A stretch of DNA of 64,000 bases from Conoideocrella luteorostrata. Its lineage: Eukaryota > Ascomycota > Sordariomycetes > Hypocreales > Clavicipitaceae. The notes under the pieces are model-generated. The model was given only the letters and a program-made list of their open reading frames with translations. It searched no databases and had not been told where the DNA came from. Within the stretch, counting starts at the first letter, position 1. Every line of letters starts with the position of its first letter. The stretch lies in NCBI GenBank assembly GCA_032433595.1, contig JASWJB010000077.1:1-64000 (forward strand). Reading direction: 5' to 3'. Below, in pieces: positions 46,589-59,251 of the stretch. The position numbers were made by a program, and so were the translations under genes.

Positions 46589-48307
46589 ATGGAGACATCA
46601 CCAACACATTGGCTCGATGCCCGTGGTAAAACCACCATCGTTGCCACGGCCCCTATCCACCCGCCTTACACCAGTCCTGCACTGACAGCTAATTTGGTTT
46701 GTCGAGTACTCCTGGCCATAGTGGCCAACCTGGTCTGTCTTGTCCCTCTTCGTCTTCTGTATCGAAATGGAGAATTTGCGGTTGTGGTGTTTATCCTCAA
46801 CGTCGAGATTAAGAACCTCGAAACCATTATAAACTCCCTCATCTGGCGAAATGACGACCTCCTGTCCTGGTGGCACGGCTATGGCTGGTGCGACGTCGAT
46901 GCCTACATCCACAACGCCAGCATCGGGCTATATGTCACTTGTCTGCTAGCTATTATGCGTAACCTGGCCCAGCAGGTCGGGTTGATGCGGGCCAGTGCTC
47001 TTACGGCAAAGGAGAGGCGGCGCCGCAACGTGATCCAAGCACTCATCATCTTTCCGTTTCCTATCCTTCAGATGGCCTTGACATGGCCGCTTGCAGCTCA
47101 ACGCTACCTGGTCGGCACATTGATAGGCTGCAATTGGGTCGCCCATCAGTCTTGGCCATTTCTGGTCTTCTTTGTGCTTCCACCGCCAATCTTTGCCTTG
47201 ATTACTGCAGGCTACGCAGGTAAGACTGTCATTCCTGTCAACTATCATGCCCAGCCATGCATGTTCGAGGTTCATGGGCTAACAAATTATCCTCTTCAAC
47301 TACCAGTCCTCATCTACAAGAGATTCCGAGACGTCTTCAAGACGACCGAAACCGCCCTGTCAACAAACCGAATTGCCCTGCAGAGAAGTCAGCGAGCGAA
47401 ACGAAAGCTATACCTCATGGTCATTTCCATCTTGATTCCATTCTTTCCCGTGGTTGTTGCCATAGCTGTCTTCAACACCGTGCAAATGAATGGCATTAAG
47501 CCTTACAACTATGATCTGATCCACAACCAGGGTTCTCCTTTTCCGTGGAACACGATTCTGTTCCTGTCGTCAAGCCAAATCAACTGGGTATTCATGAATA
47601 ATTGTTACATTAACATTGCCACGGCGCTGCCTGTCTTCATATTCTTCGGTCTGACCAAAGAGGCCATCAACAATTACAGACAGCTGGCCCTTCTTGTTGG
47701 GCTGGGTGTAATCTTCCCAGGCCTAAGAGAGGAATATGATCCTGACAAGGTCACCCCAGCCGGAGGAAGTTCCTCTAGCCCTAGTCAACTTCAAGCCATT
47801 GTCAGGTATATCTTCTGTTTGTTTGTTTTTGTTTGTTTGTTTTGTGCACTCGTATTAACGGCTTCTTTCAGTACTCCATCAACGGTCGCGTCTCCCACTT
47901 GGTCGGATCCACATAGCCATGACGCTCCCGCCAGCATTGAGGGCATACTACGCCAACAACCTCAAGCCGACGCCGAATATACTGCCGAGCGAACGACAAC
48001 AACACAACCCAACCCGTTCCTCTTCCGCAGACTTTACAACATTTCCGTTCCGCCATTCCTGAGTAGGTGGTTTCGAAGCAAGCAAGGGGTTTCAGAAGCC
48101 ACAGAGTTGGGTTCTGTCCTAGAGCCCGTTCAGTCGATATCTCCCCTCACACAGTCATGTCAGCCATTGGATTCTTCCTCTCTTCAGACAGCTATATGGG
48201 CCGGCGAAGAAGGAAGGTGTGATTCATCTGATGCATTGCGGATCTCGAGAAAGCCCATGGCTGACAACGATGTTCAGGCTCAGACACACCTGCCATCAGT
48301 GAGTTAA
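46589..48307 (+). CDS. ste3: STE3-type pheromone receptor (seven-TM GPCR)
   Basis: Introns at 47220-47306 and 47806-47871 leave 521 residues. Seven hydrophobic helices occur from about residue 30, starting ANLVCRVLLAIVANLVCLVPLR. Family marks are WRNDDLLSWWHGYGWCDVDAYI between TM2 and TM3, MRNLAQQV, and QWLTWPLAAQ-like MALTWPLAAQRY in TM4. SQINWVFMNNCYINIATALPVF at TM7 and a long hydrophilic cytoplasmic tail complete the pattern. STE3 receptors in ascomycetes bind the farnesylated a-factor-type peptide and signal through a heterotrimeric G protein in mating. I picked the Met at 46589 (METSPTHW) because upstream residues are not receptor-like. Both introns have branch-like CTAAC or TTAAC before CAG. 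Both are multiples of three and stop-free, so the unspliced message stays open. Confidence 0.93.
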   Translation: METSPTHWLDARGKTTIVATAPIHPPYTSPALTANLVCRVLLAIVANLVCLVPLRLLYRNGEFAVVVFILNVEIKNLETIINSLIWRNDDLLSWWHGYGWCDVDAYIHNASIGLYVTCLLAIMRNLAQQVGLMRASALTAKERRRRNVIQALIIFPFPILQMALTWPLAAQRYLVGTLIGCNWVAHQSWPFLVFFVLPPPIFALITAGYAGKTVIPVNYHAQPCMFEVHGLTNYPLQLPVLIYKRFRDVFKTTETALSTNRIALQRSQRAKRKLYLMVISILIPFFPVVVAIAVFNTVQMNGIKPYNYDLIHNQGSPFPWNTILFLSSSQINWVFMNNCYINIATALPVFIFFGLTKEAINNYRQLALLVGLGVIFPGLREEYDPDKVTPAGGSSSSPSQLQAIVRYIFCLFVFVCLFCALVLTASFSTPSTVASPTWSDPHSHDAPASIEGILRQQPQADAEYTAERTTTTQPNPFLFRRLYNISVPPFLSRWFRSKQGVSEATELGSVLEPVQSISPLTQSCQPLDSSSLQTAIWAGEEGRCDSSDALRISRKPMADNDVQAQTHLPSVS

Positions 48308-49092
48308 GCTAGAACAGCTGAGGTCCATCGGCGGTAGAATCTGACGGTCTGATAACTTGGTCCTGTTGTGCAATTTAAAGTCACCAAGATAGTAGGTGGC
48401 AGCCCGCCACCATCTTTATACTGAGCCATCCGAGGGACTTGGCTAAATACAGAGATTGTTTCTAGGGCGATCTTATTTCTAGTATAATACAGAGGATATT
48501 CAGTATAGTATTAACATTGTGCATATATTATAAGATGTATCTGTAGCAGTGCCCATGAAAGGTCACAAAAGCATACATGTAAACTCCTCTACACTGTCCC
48601 AATTCGCAATCATACCATCTCTACATCATATACCAGAGATATGTGCCCAATTCAGAATGAAATGTCGGTTTTTGTGAGTGCTATAGCCAAGTTCTCCTTT
48701 CTTACTCACAATACCTATCCTAGCTAACTCGTTCTGAAACCCTCGTACGCCGTGTGGTATCAAAAAAAAAAAAAAAAAAAAGTGGGGGTGAGGGAGAAAA
48801 AGGTGTGGATTCGTCAGAGCCCGGAAATCAAGCTCAGCAATAAATATCAGAAAATTGATAAATGGCAAGGTGTGCGTGCTGTTTTTGGATCAAATATAAA
48901 ATAGAGCGGAAGCCATGGTGTATAATGTCGTCGGGACTCGTGAAAACCAAAATTACAGGGTGGTTTCAAAGAGGCAGGCAGGTACATGTACCTTGCGGAT
49001 TAAATAGAAGGAAAGCGCCAGTGGGTGCGCTTGTCTTCCTCAAACAATGAACGAACGAATCACCCCGCTTGCCATGAATCTGATCAGATACC
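48308..49092. other. convergent intergenic (STE3 / DUF4203 3' ends)
   Basis: 785 bases with a long poly(A) (48762-48781 on the plus strand). No gene is recognised. Confidence 0.55.
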
Positions 49093-52000
49093 TCACTTCG
49101 CTGCCTTCTGCATCTTGCGCATGGCCTCTCGGTGGGCTTCCAGCATGTCACCGTTTCTCATCCGCTCATCAAAGGCACGATCGACATAATCCTTGTCTCG
49201 CTTCTGCATTTCCCTGCGTTGAGCCTCTGCCTCCTTCTGTCCCATAAGCACGTTGCGTTGCATCTCGATATTATGCTGTATCTCTGCCTCTCGTCCCCCT
49301 CCAAGCAAGGTTGACGGTCCAAACGGTGTCTCACGTCCCGTATTCATGATCGGTGTTCCTGAACGGAGGTCATGTTGCACAGATTGGCGGAAGTTAGCCA
49401 ACTGAGCCTCCCTCGCCGCGAGTGGTGGCAAAGTTGATGCTCTCTTCGGTTGGTGAGAGTTGAACGCTAGGTTTTCGGAACTGTCCATCCCTGGAAGCGG
49501 CCGAGCACGTCCCATCGTGGATTGAGATGGAGAGCGCGACAACGATATTAAACTGTTCTGGCGTATGATCTCTTTTCGTTGACTCAGGGGTACGTCATCG
49601 GGGTCTGCCACACTAAGAGCAGCTGCATACATGGGATAGTTGTAGAGCGACCCAGCATCACTGCCAAGTCCTTGGTTCGCCACGGTCGGCTCCGGGACAT
49701 TTGATAACAGATTTCCCTGGGATTTGCTCCGAAGAAACATTTCCCGTTGTCCAATGAGGGTTTGCGGACTTGCGTAAGAGACCACGCCTGGTATTGGAGA
49801 TCGGCTGGCAGCTAGCGGGGGAGACTGTGGCAGCGTTGTATCGAGAGCGACAACTGAGGAGTGCCCAGATATAGTTTGCTGGGACTCGATCCTCTCCTCT
49901 ACTATCGACGGTTTTGCAGGCTGACTAATGTGTTCCTCCGTAATGGGCATAAACGTAGAAGAGGAATGTCGTAGTCTGGAAGATCCCCTTCTCAGTGGCA
50001 AGGTAGGAGGAGCGGTTGGTGATAGTGGCGCCCGCTGCTCAACTGGCGTTTCTTGTACTGTAGGGGATGTCGGCATGACAAAATTTGTAGCTGGTGGCGC
50101 ATCTTGCTTCAATGACCGCCTTGTGCTATTTTTTCTTTTTGCTAATTCCGAGACTTGGGAAGTTGATCGCCTCACAGTTGGGGGAGGTCCGCCATCCTGC
50201 GCTGTCTGCTGGAGTTCTTCGACATTGACGGGGGCAGCTCTTTCTTTCGTTTCTTTCGATTTCATCGTCGCTCTCACAGCCGCAACTTGCAATTCGTCAG
50301 GCTCGGGACACTCTGCATTACTAAGATGCTTTGCCCATTCATTAGTTCGATAAGACATGGCTACTCTCGAAAGAGATCTTGGTAAGCGGTCTTTGGTCAG
50401 ACTTGCTGGCGTAGAAACGGCACTTGCGACGGACTTCGGCCGCCGGAAAGCTTCCGGGACATCCAATTCGATGGATGGTTCCCAACTAGGGTCCGAATAT
50501 TTCGTCTCGATAATGGGTAGTTCACTTTCGAAATTGGCGTCATTTCCAGCTGACACTGGCCGAGATGTCGTTCGATCTCGAGTGGCACTTTCACCTGTCT
50601 TGCCTAATTGGGCATTGACCTCTATACTTCGTCTGCTATTACTTGTCTCGCCCATAACGTCGCACGGTTCATCATTTGCGACAATCGAATGGTCACTCGC
50701 GCCGCTCATACTTGCATCGTCGACGGTAGCTGCGAGTGATGCCTCATCGTCTTCACGCCGATGTACCTGGTCCATAACCAATACTTCAGTGCTGTCGCCA
50801 GCTTCGAAAGCGCTACCAGGTCCATGTCCTTGGGGGAGATTGCGAAGTAGCGAGGCAGACCCCTGAGATAGCCGCTTAACGAGGGACTGGTGCTTTCGAG
50901 GAGATGTGGGAGCAGGCGCCTCTGCATCATCCGCAAATGTGGCGATAGAAGATCGATCACCTTCAGACTTGGCATCAGCGCCTGCAGGCACCGTGAACGG
51001 CAGAGGGACCACCTCGGGGGCCTCTGCTACGGTCTGAGCCCGGGATACCCGTCCGCTGGCAGTAATGCTCTTCGAGTGTCGGATGCCGTCGAATCGCTTT
51101 CCCTCATGCCTAGTTTCCGTTCTTTCCCCTAGAGTCTCCTCTTCTGCATCGCTTGCTGACTCGGGAATGTCATCAGCGGCAACACGGACAGTAACCTTAC
51201 CTTCGTCAGCGTCTTCTGTTGCCATCAGAGCTTCAGGTCCGTTCCGAGATTGATCCGACTCAGACATGTCGGCCATTTCTATGATCTCAGCGGAAGTATG
51301 TCCTTTTGAGCCGATATAGCTTCGTCGAAGTCTCTTTTCGCTTCCAGTGTCGCCAAAATCAGTAACGCGCGATTCAGTTACGCTCTCAGTAGCACCATCT
51401 CCGTACACTCTCTCCCATTGCCGACGCTCTCGAGCATTTGACTCCTCAATTTGGCGACCGACATTCTCCTCCTCGTGCTCCAAATTTCGCTGGTCTTCAG
51501 CCCGTTCGGCGGCTCTCTTTTCTCTCTTTTCGCGAACAATTTTCCATAGCTTGATCTGCGAAATGATGCCCACCAAAAAAATGATGACAACCGCGGCAGT
51601 TTCAACTCGAATACCTTTTGTGACTGGATAGGTGTCTGCTCCAAGAGGGAAAAGGTTGTCATTTATGGCCCAGACATAGGCCCAAAATTCCTTGAGGCCG
51701 GCACGACTGAAGCAGTCGATACCCAGCACAGTGACAGTCGACCCGCCGAAGGCCATTAATATGATAAGAGCCCAGTCTCGCGTCCATCTGCTGAAATAGA
51801 ATGCGAACCCAACAAGAGTGAAACTTGCAATGAAAATTGCTTTCGAGGGCACAGTGTGAAGTAGACCACCCGGCACCAAGCACATGAGCCACATACTAAC
51901 GCAAAATCCACCCAGTGCACAGCCGAGTCCTTCGGTGAGCTCCTTGAAGAACATTGCCGCAGCCCCGACCGCACAGCCTGACATGACCACTGCCACGACA

Positions 52001-52634
52001 TATCCGCCTTGCAGAGCATTGCTGAGCGGAATGTTCATGACATAAACTATCAAGACCGAAACGCCGAGAGCCGTCATATATGCGGTGGAGAAAAAGGTAT
52101 GAATCCATCGATTTTTGATTCCAACCAGCGTATATATTACACCAGTTACGAGCATAATGACACCGGCGACGCCCCATCCTGGCGTGAGCTGAGGTGGTAA
52201 AGGCAGCTGGCCCTCTGGTATGGTCGCTATTTGTTTTAAAAAAAAAAATTGTTAGCATTATCAGATTGAATTTTGGTGCACTGGTATTTACGCGGTCAAC
52301 AGGCATACATACCATTAAAGAAAGTCGAGTTGTCCAAGGGGCCACCACGGGTCACTGTGGGCAATGCGGACGCCGTTGTGTTTTTGGTCGGCGAGGGTGC
52401 AGCCGTAACTGAGCCACTTGACTCCGGGGAGTCTGACTTCGCTCCGGATTCTTTCACATCCTTCACGTTTCCGGCAGAGTCGGTGATTCTCGATGGTGGT
52501 GGTGATGAGGCGGCTGTGATCGAAGGGGCAGCCCCATCGTCCCTTATAGCGACAGTAAATCCCTGACAAGCTGCGAATTGAACAATCAATACCAGAAGAA
52601 TAAGCGCCCACAGGCGATCCGCTTTCAGAATCAT
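49093..52634 (-). CDS. DUF4203/TMEM198-like multipass membrane protein with long cytosolic tail
   Basis: Two exons (52634-52313, 52226-49093) give 1151 residues. The first 24 residues (MILKADRLWALILLVLIVQFA) look like a signal peptide. Residues about 25-105 are Ser/Thr/Pro-rich and probably exposed. Residues about 115-340 carry seven hydrophobic helices beginning GWGVAGVIMLVTGVIYTLVG, with GGYVVAVVMSGCAVGAAAMFF and IRVETAAVVIIFLVGIISQ near the end. This resembles DUF4203/TMEM198 family proteins. The rest, about 800 residues, is low-complexity and charged. It ends in a coiled-coil-like stretch rich in Glu, Arg and Met (EAQRREMQKRDKDYVDRAF). The function is unknown; cell-periphery sensing or scaffolding is speculation. 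The single intron falls just before the membrane domain and keeps the frame. Confidence 0.88.
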
Positions 52635-55286
52635 TGTTCAGTGGTGTCGATCGAGTCTGTTGATTCAGAGCTAGAAAAGAGGCTTCCGAATAGCTATCAC
52701 AACGGCTTACACGGGCCTGTGAAGCATGATCAAGAATCTTGCACTGCAGTAGAGAAAGGAAAGGACAGGACGTATTCGACAGGTCGATGAAAAAGGTGCC
52801 TCGGACGACAATGCGAGAGCAAGAAGAAGAAGCAACAACTGGTAATTACGCCTGAGTGGTCTTGGATGCTATAAACGGATGTCGCGCACTGTTTGAGACA
52901 ACAAACTCTACCAAATTATAGTGGGGAGAGACGGACGTATTGTATCACGGAAGGCGTTGGGGTGGAAAAAGAATCGAGCGAGCGAACGTCCAGGTCCGGT
53001 CAATGGCGGCCTTGGTGACCTGGAAAGAAAGAAAAAGTAAAGAGTGTACGACTCATCGACTATAGGACGAGTGAGCAAAAGGGAACGAATGCATGAAGCA
53101 ACGGAAAGGAGGGTGGCATGCAGAGAGATGCAAGAGGAGGGATGGACAAGATTGATAGGAGATGGCTGTCCTGGCCACTCTTGTCTCGTCAGCTCCAGCT
53201 TCAGCTGGCCAGTCAAAGCCCTTTTCACGCCATCCATGCAATGCAGGACCGTCACCGGAGGGAGGACTGAACACTAGAATACAACAAACTTAAAGGACAG
53301 CCTACGGAGTACGTGATTGGCGTCATGGCAGCATCGAGACGAACGATGAGTGACAGACGGCCCCCGGCAGAAGCGGACGAGTGGGTAAACGCACTCGGAC
53401 ACGCACACGCCTTGCGGTGCCAGCAAGCCAATTGCCAGACACGTTGGTCTGGGACATTGAATTATGGGAACTTCATTTGTAGGGCCAATTTCCCAGCTGG
53501 GGTCAGGTGGAGTCACCATGTGGGTGGCGGGCATAAGCGTACTAGTACTCCGTAGTCAAGTGCAGGGGGCGGTAGGACAAAATGATCCAGGTCTTTGCCA
53601 GGGAGTCGGCGCAGCACTCCGTTTTTTTTGCGTTGTGCTAATCTGCTGCTAGTACGAAGCACGGAGCAGTCAAGGCGGGACATTCTTTTTCCTTTTTCCT
53701 CCTTCCTCGTCTTTGCGCGCTCTCCATGGCGGCGAGTGCTGCGTTCTGGAATTGTGCGGCACGTAACACAAGACCGGGCAACACAAGGTTCGGTAGATGG
53801 CAAGTACCGAATCCATGTAGATATTCAATGCCTGCGCGTTGACGGGACTCAACTACAACGCAGCAACGTCTCACGCGCTCACGCAAAGCAAGCATGAATT
53901 GACAGGTGCCAATTGACCAAGATCGTCCGCGTTCAATCAGGGCGCCGACGCGGCACCGGCTTCGTATGGCGCTTGATGACAACTTTACATTGCATACACT
54001 AGGCGAGGCATTAGACTGGCTGCCGGTGCGAATCGATGTACTCCGTAGTGACAGAGCAACTAATACAATTACATATTTGATAGTACGGTGTCCACGCCTC
54101 AAAGAACAGGCAGGGGTAGGAGGAGGCCCCGAGTGCCGGACGAATAGCTGTGGAGGACGGAGAATTGGCCCTACAAAACCATCCTGCTACCATGCAACCA
54201 TGTACTCCGTACCGCGCACTGGTCTGCCACCCTGCTGGCCCGGACACGACCTAGTCAGGTACAACCGCATGCAAATACGCCAAGCAACGCCACCACATCT
54301 CGGTGTGTGTACAACTTTGTGGCGTGTCCGCCAGTCAAGTTGGCCCATTCCCAAAACGGAGATTCTATTTGTGCCACTCGGCTGACCACTGCTGTGGCTG
54401 GTATGTAATTGTTCTCGCCGACCGCCAACGGCAGCTCGCACACGACCTCCATCAACGAATAGATCTGGACCACACGGAGCTACGGAGTAGTCGACTTCGC
54501 ACTACGCTCATCATCTCATTGTTTTTAGTTGAAGTGGTTGCAGCGCCGTTGCCATAAGAAATTGATGCATCTGACCGGCGTGCTGGATATTCTGTCTCAG
54601 TATGCAAACATGCGACGCCGAAGGAGGTCGGCTTGACTGTCAGATAAACTCACGTAATGTCGCTGTTCGTTATTGCACATACCAGCACAGCACGGAGTAC
54701 GGAGCAAATAGAGCTGCTCATTTTGCATCTCCGTAGTGCGGCAACCCAGCCCCTCCAACCCGGGCGCCGTCGGCATCAACAAGGTAGGCGTGGAAGCGTG
54801 TTGATGCCAAGCATGATTCACGGAGTACATCAAATCTACAATTAAACACATCTGCCGCTCATCAGCTTCACCCATACCTTATCGGCACCAACAAATGGCC
54901 CCATGCTCTGCTCTTCTTATCATAATAGTCTAATAGTACTCCATACCAAGGGGGATATAGCAATTACAATAGAGTATACGGAGATGACATGGCTCTGGCC
55001 TCTTTAGCCGGTCGGGCTCACAGAGGAAGCAGCAAAAGAACGTCCGGAGTTTTGATATTGAGGCTAGCGAAATATTTCCGAGCCGGACAACTCCACCAGC
55101 TAACTCTTTCGGTTTTTTTTTTTTTTCCTGATAACGTCCCGCCTCGCCATGTCACAAGCAGGCAGGGGTAGCCGCCTAGCTGTAACGCTCCCTTTTTAGT
55201 CTGCAACCCTTGCTAATATCCGTCGACCTGGAAAGTGGCACTGCTGCGGAATATTGTACGGACTATGGAGTAACTCCGTACTGTCT

Positions 55287-55306
55287 ATTGCATTGCATTG
55301 CATTAC
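55287..55306. repeat. CATTG pentanucleotide repeat
   Basis: Four CATTG units (near CATTGCATTGCATTGCATT) lie in the gene-free block. Similar short CATTG/CAATG stretches occur at about 57695 and 62650. Confidence 0.8.
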
Positions 55307-57194
55307 GGGAGTGCACTATATTTCATTTCTGTTGTGTTGCATCATCATAGAACGCCCAGTCTTTGCCGTCTTCCTCGGAGATATTGTTCGACGTAAGTAT
55401 TGTACGGAGCGCCATCCCAAGTTGTGAATAGACTGCACCGATTTGCGGAGTATCTATTTAGTCAATAGACTTTAGCCACGCTCCGTTTGCAGAGACTCTG
55501 CGCGTTCCGCCCTGCAATTGTCGCGTTCACATCCACCTTTTTGCCTGTTGCCGGGTGGAGGAGGCTGATGGAAATGCCAGCATATTCTTCTGAGACCCAT
55601 TCGCAGCAAGCCGAAGCGAAGGGGTGACTTGTATTATTCTGAGTCCTGGAGGGCGTCAACACGTTAGGCCAGAACGGGGGCATTTGACGCTATTGTAGAT
55701 ACAACGTCAAGGTGTACGGAGTACCTATGCCAAGGGTGTATCATACGGGGTCATCTGTGGCTTACGACGGAAGCTTCTGCACATGGCATCTTTTGCACGG
55801 TTGCGTCAAACACGGCTGGAGGGTTGACAACTCATCATTCGACATGCACGCCACCACCTCGCAGCGTGTCGGTACTCACTCGACAAGGCGCACTGCACAA
55901 GAGGAACTGCGCGACACTCTGCTGCTCGAGTTGTCCAACGTTGCGCCGGTGCATGACTGTATCACACAGGACTTGATCATTGTCCAACTTTGGCGCATTG
56001 CATCGGAAGCGAAAAGAGGGACGTCAAGTTTAGAGAAACCAAAGAGACAAAAAAAAAACAGGTTCGCCTTCGGCAGCTTGCAGCTTGTGACGCATGCTGT
56101 GAAAAACTCCTCCAACGATGTGTTCGCAGAAGCCATCTACAATACTACTCGGCACAACGCGGAGTTACAGTCCTCCGTACCAATGCATGTATAACACTCC
56201 TACTGAACTCTGTAGAAAAAGCGGCAAGCTGGCAAGCTGGACCCCGGTCAATGCACGGAGTGCCAAATACGGAATGCTAGCTGATCCCATTCATCATCAT
56301 TGATCCCATCCGGCTTCCCGATCGAACTTTTTCATGGCTCCGCTGACCGGGACCGACTTGCGACCTCTGCCACGTCCTTGCAAGCTGGCTGACTAGGTGG
56401 CTAGGTGACTATTTAACTAGTTGACTGCTCCGTAACTAGTTAGTTGGCCACTTAACTATGGATTGCTCATATTGCTTGCCTGCCAACCTGCTAAGGAGTA
56501 CTGCTCTGCCCAAGGGGATCTGTCCCTGCTCATTTCATTAGCGCCAGCGCCTTGTGAAATTAAATCGACCCACCCCCTAACGCGCTACCGGACGATCCCA
56601 TCCATGTTGTCTCTCAGCTTCTCGCCCCGATCGACGATTGAGGTGAACGATATCTCGGTCGTGCACTACCCGGTGCCGTTCAAGGAGTAAATGCAACGGT
56701 GGGATCACCAACCAAGGTTTGTCATGGCTCCCACATAACCTATTGTATATACTCTCGTACTCCTTATGCAGTCCGTACTCCGTAACTTGACTCCTTTCAT
56801 TGGCGTCGCTTACACACACTGCAAATACTGTACGCAGGAATCGATGTTTTCTCGTAATGTGCCGTAACACAAAGTACGGATACGAAAATGCAAACTACAC
56901 AATAGGCATCGTATGGTTGAGTGCCCAAGGGACCGTCGCACTTCACGCTTGGCCGGCGACCGTACGAGGCAAGCGGTTCCGTATGGGGCGTAACTCTCGT
57001 ACTCTGTGCGTTTTTTTTTTTGTTTTTGTTTTTTTTCAGTTTGAGTTCGAGCTTGACGTGACAATCAATAAGTTACGCATGGTACTAAAACTACCAACCA
57101 GCCTGGCCGTTCACGTCACTATCACACCGCAGTATCCCAGTCGGTCGTGATTATGAATCTTGTCCGTGATGCCGGTCAGCAGCTTTGTACTCTG

Positions 57195-57210
57195 TACGGA
57201 GTACTCCGTA
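57195..57210. repeat. 16-bp perfect palindrome made of the dispersed word
   Basis: TACGGAGT is followed at once by ACTCCGTA, forming a perfect inverted repeat of two dispersed words. It could be a hairpin or a dimeric binding site; nothing decides between them. Confidence 0.7.
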
Positions 57211-57613
57211 CGATATTGCACAATACGAAGTAGTATTCAGGTTGGCCGCTGCCCGTTTGGGGATGCATCATCCAGCATCAGCCAGTACATTAGTTACAAG
57301 AGAGTACTCCGTACTGCGCTCCGTACTGTACTCCGTAAGGGAGCAGATATCGAGAGTGCCTCACAGTCAACCAAGCTAACTAGAAAATAAAGCCACGCAG
57401 ACGAAAAACGTATTGCTATTGCTCCATTGTCGGACCAAGATCCTTCTTTCCGACGGGAGCACGATCGAGCCAAATATGACACGGATCAAGTCTTATGCCC
57501 CCGCAACCTACGCAAGCAGCAAAGGCTCATCATCATGCATGCTACATAGTACGGGGGCAGTGAAGCGGGCGGGGCGGGGACGCGGTAACTACGGATTGAG
57601 CGCGTGGTGGTGC

Positions 57614-57648
57614 GTGAGCGAGTGAGCGAGTGAGTGAGTGAGTGAGTG
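57614..57648. repeat. GTGA/GCGA tetranucleotide microsatellite
   Basis: Nearly uninterrupted AGTG/AGCG units lie in the gene-free block. Confidence 0.85.
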
Positions 57649-57820
57649 CATGGACCGACCGCAAGCAGCATTGCGCCACCGCGCCTACGGCATCTACATT
57701 GCAATGCAATGCATCAAATCCTACCCTGGAGACTCAACCCCAGCTTTCCACTCCTTACTCCGTAGTTACGTCTTGTTCCACCGCAATATCGAACACGTCG
57801 TCGGCAATGTAGGTCTCAGA

Positions 57821-57854
57821 GCGGCTGGCTGGGCTGGCTGGCTAGCTGGCTGGA
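57821..57854. repeat. GGCT tetranucleotide microsatellite
   Basis: About seven GGCT-type units with single-base interruptions. Confidence 0.85.
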
Positions 57855-59251
57855 TAACTAGCCGTATCCCTATGCTGTGTCCCTCTTACCGCTGTTTTGT
57901 CTGCGCACTCTTTCAAACCCTTTGTTCTTGCCCCCCGCCTCCCCCCCCCCTTCTCCAGGCTCTGCAGACTGCCCACGCCCAATGGCATAGATGTGATAGT
58001 GATGCTGTGGAGAGGGGACAGCTGCAGCTGCGGAGTATTGTATTGTATGTGCTTATAATACGGAGGAGTAGCAAGTAGTTACATGGATGGGACATATAGA
58101 CATGGCCCGCAGCTGACTTTGGCGGAGATGAGGCGGCGCTTGGCGATAGCTGTGTAACCACACACTTACACATCCTCGCAGACACAGAGAACTATTGTTG
58201 ACGCTGATGCATGTCTGTGTAAAATATATCACAAAATCACGGAGATATCCCTGTCTTTCTTTGTGTACGTCGGCTGCTATGCATGTATATACGTAGTACC
58301 CTTACTAACCTACCGCCAATGAGCCAGGAGCCAAGAGTCCAGAGTCTACAGTCCAGAGTCTACAGTCTAAGCTTGGCTCTGCGAACCAGTTATAGGGTAC
58401 GGGCCGCAGTTACAATCTACCCACCCACCTACCTTACCACCGCTCGTGCCTGTAGGGACTGCAGACTAGTTAGTTAGTTACTCCGTAGATGCCGTGGCAT
58501 TCGGGGTGCGACATTACAGCGATAGTACTATAAACTATCATGCTAAAGGGCTTGAGGCCAAGGCCGACAACGACAACCAGTTCCTCGTATATGTTCTTTC
58601 CGGGTCCCCCCCGGCCCGGTCTTTGTTGAGAATGTGTGATGCGTGTGTCATGGAACTGTGAGTAGGATGATAATGCGTCACCGGAGACGGAGCGAGATGC
58701 AAGCTCGGGAGTCGGAGTCGACGTCGATGGCGAGTAATGTCATACGTGCGGGTGTACAAAGTCCTGCGCCGCCGATGATACGTTGCAACATCGTCATTGA
58801 TAGGGTAGTTATAGCGCAGGGCACGCGAGCAAACATCTCCCATGTGGCACGAAAATTGAGAGTTCGCAGAATATTAAAAAAAAAAAAAAAGGTACTTGAT
58901 TTTAGTTTATCGCGTTATCATGGTCTGCGAAACGTTATCAAGTATGATAACAGCTATGGCATATGATAGAACCGTTCTCGTGAGCAGCCGCTGCGCATTA
59001 CATTATATCCTGTTCATGAAAGAATCATCGCAGTGGTATCATAGTTTCGCTGTACTTCACCCGCAGTAGAAACAATGCAATTTTGAAATACCTCCCCTTC
59101 TTGTCGTCCCCGAAACGAGAGTAGTGCCAAAAGTGCGGTAGTTGAAGAATTCGGTGTGGGAAGAAAAAAAACCCCCAATCATTTGCGCCAAGTCTGGGCA
59201 ATGTGCCATTCATTGCATGATCAGCTCCGGAAAATAACCATGAGACCTGCT

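Larger units (their letters stand above)
52635..59251. other. 6.6-kb gene-free block with dense ACTCCGTA words
   Basis: No reading frame in this block resembles a known family, and none has convincing spliced partners. About 15 copies of the ACTCCGTA/TACGGAGT word occur here (53303, 53547, 54040, 54204, 54481, 55273, 55715, 56777, 57195, 57203, 57306, 57330, 57757, 58480 and near variants). Other features are CATTG repeats (55287-55306), GTGA and GGCT runs (57614-57648, 57821-57854) and poly(T) runs. It is not strikingly AT-rich, so it does not look like RIP-mutated transposon sequence. The left end holds the promoter of the DUF4203 gene. Confidence 0.55.
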
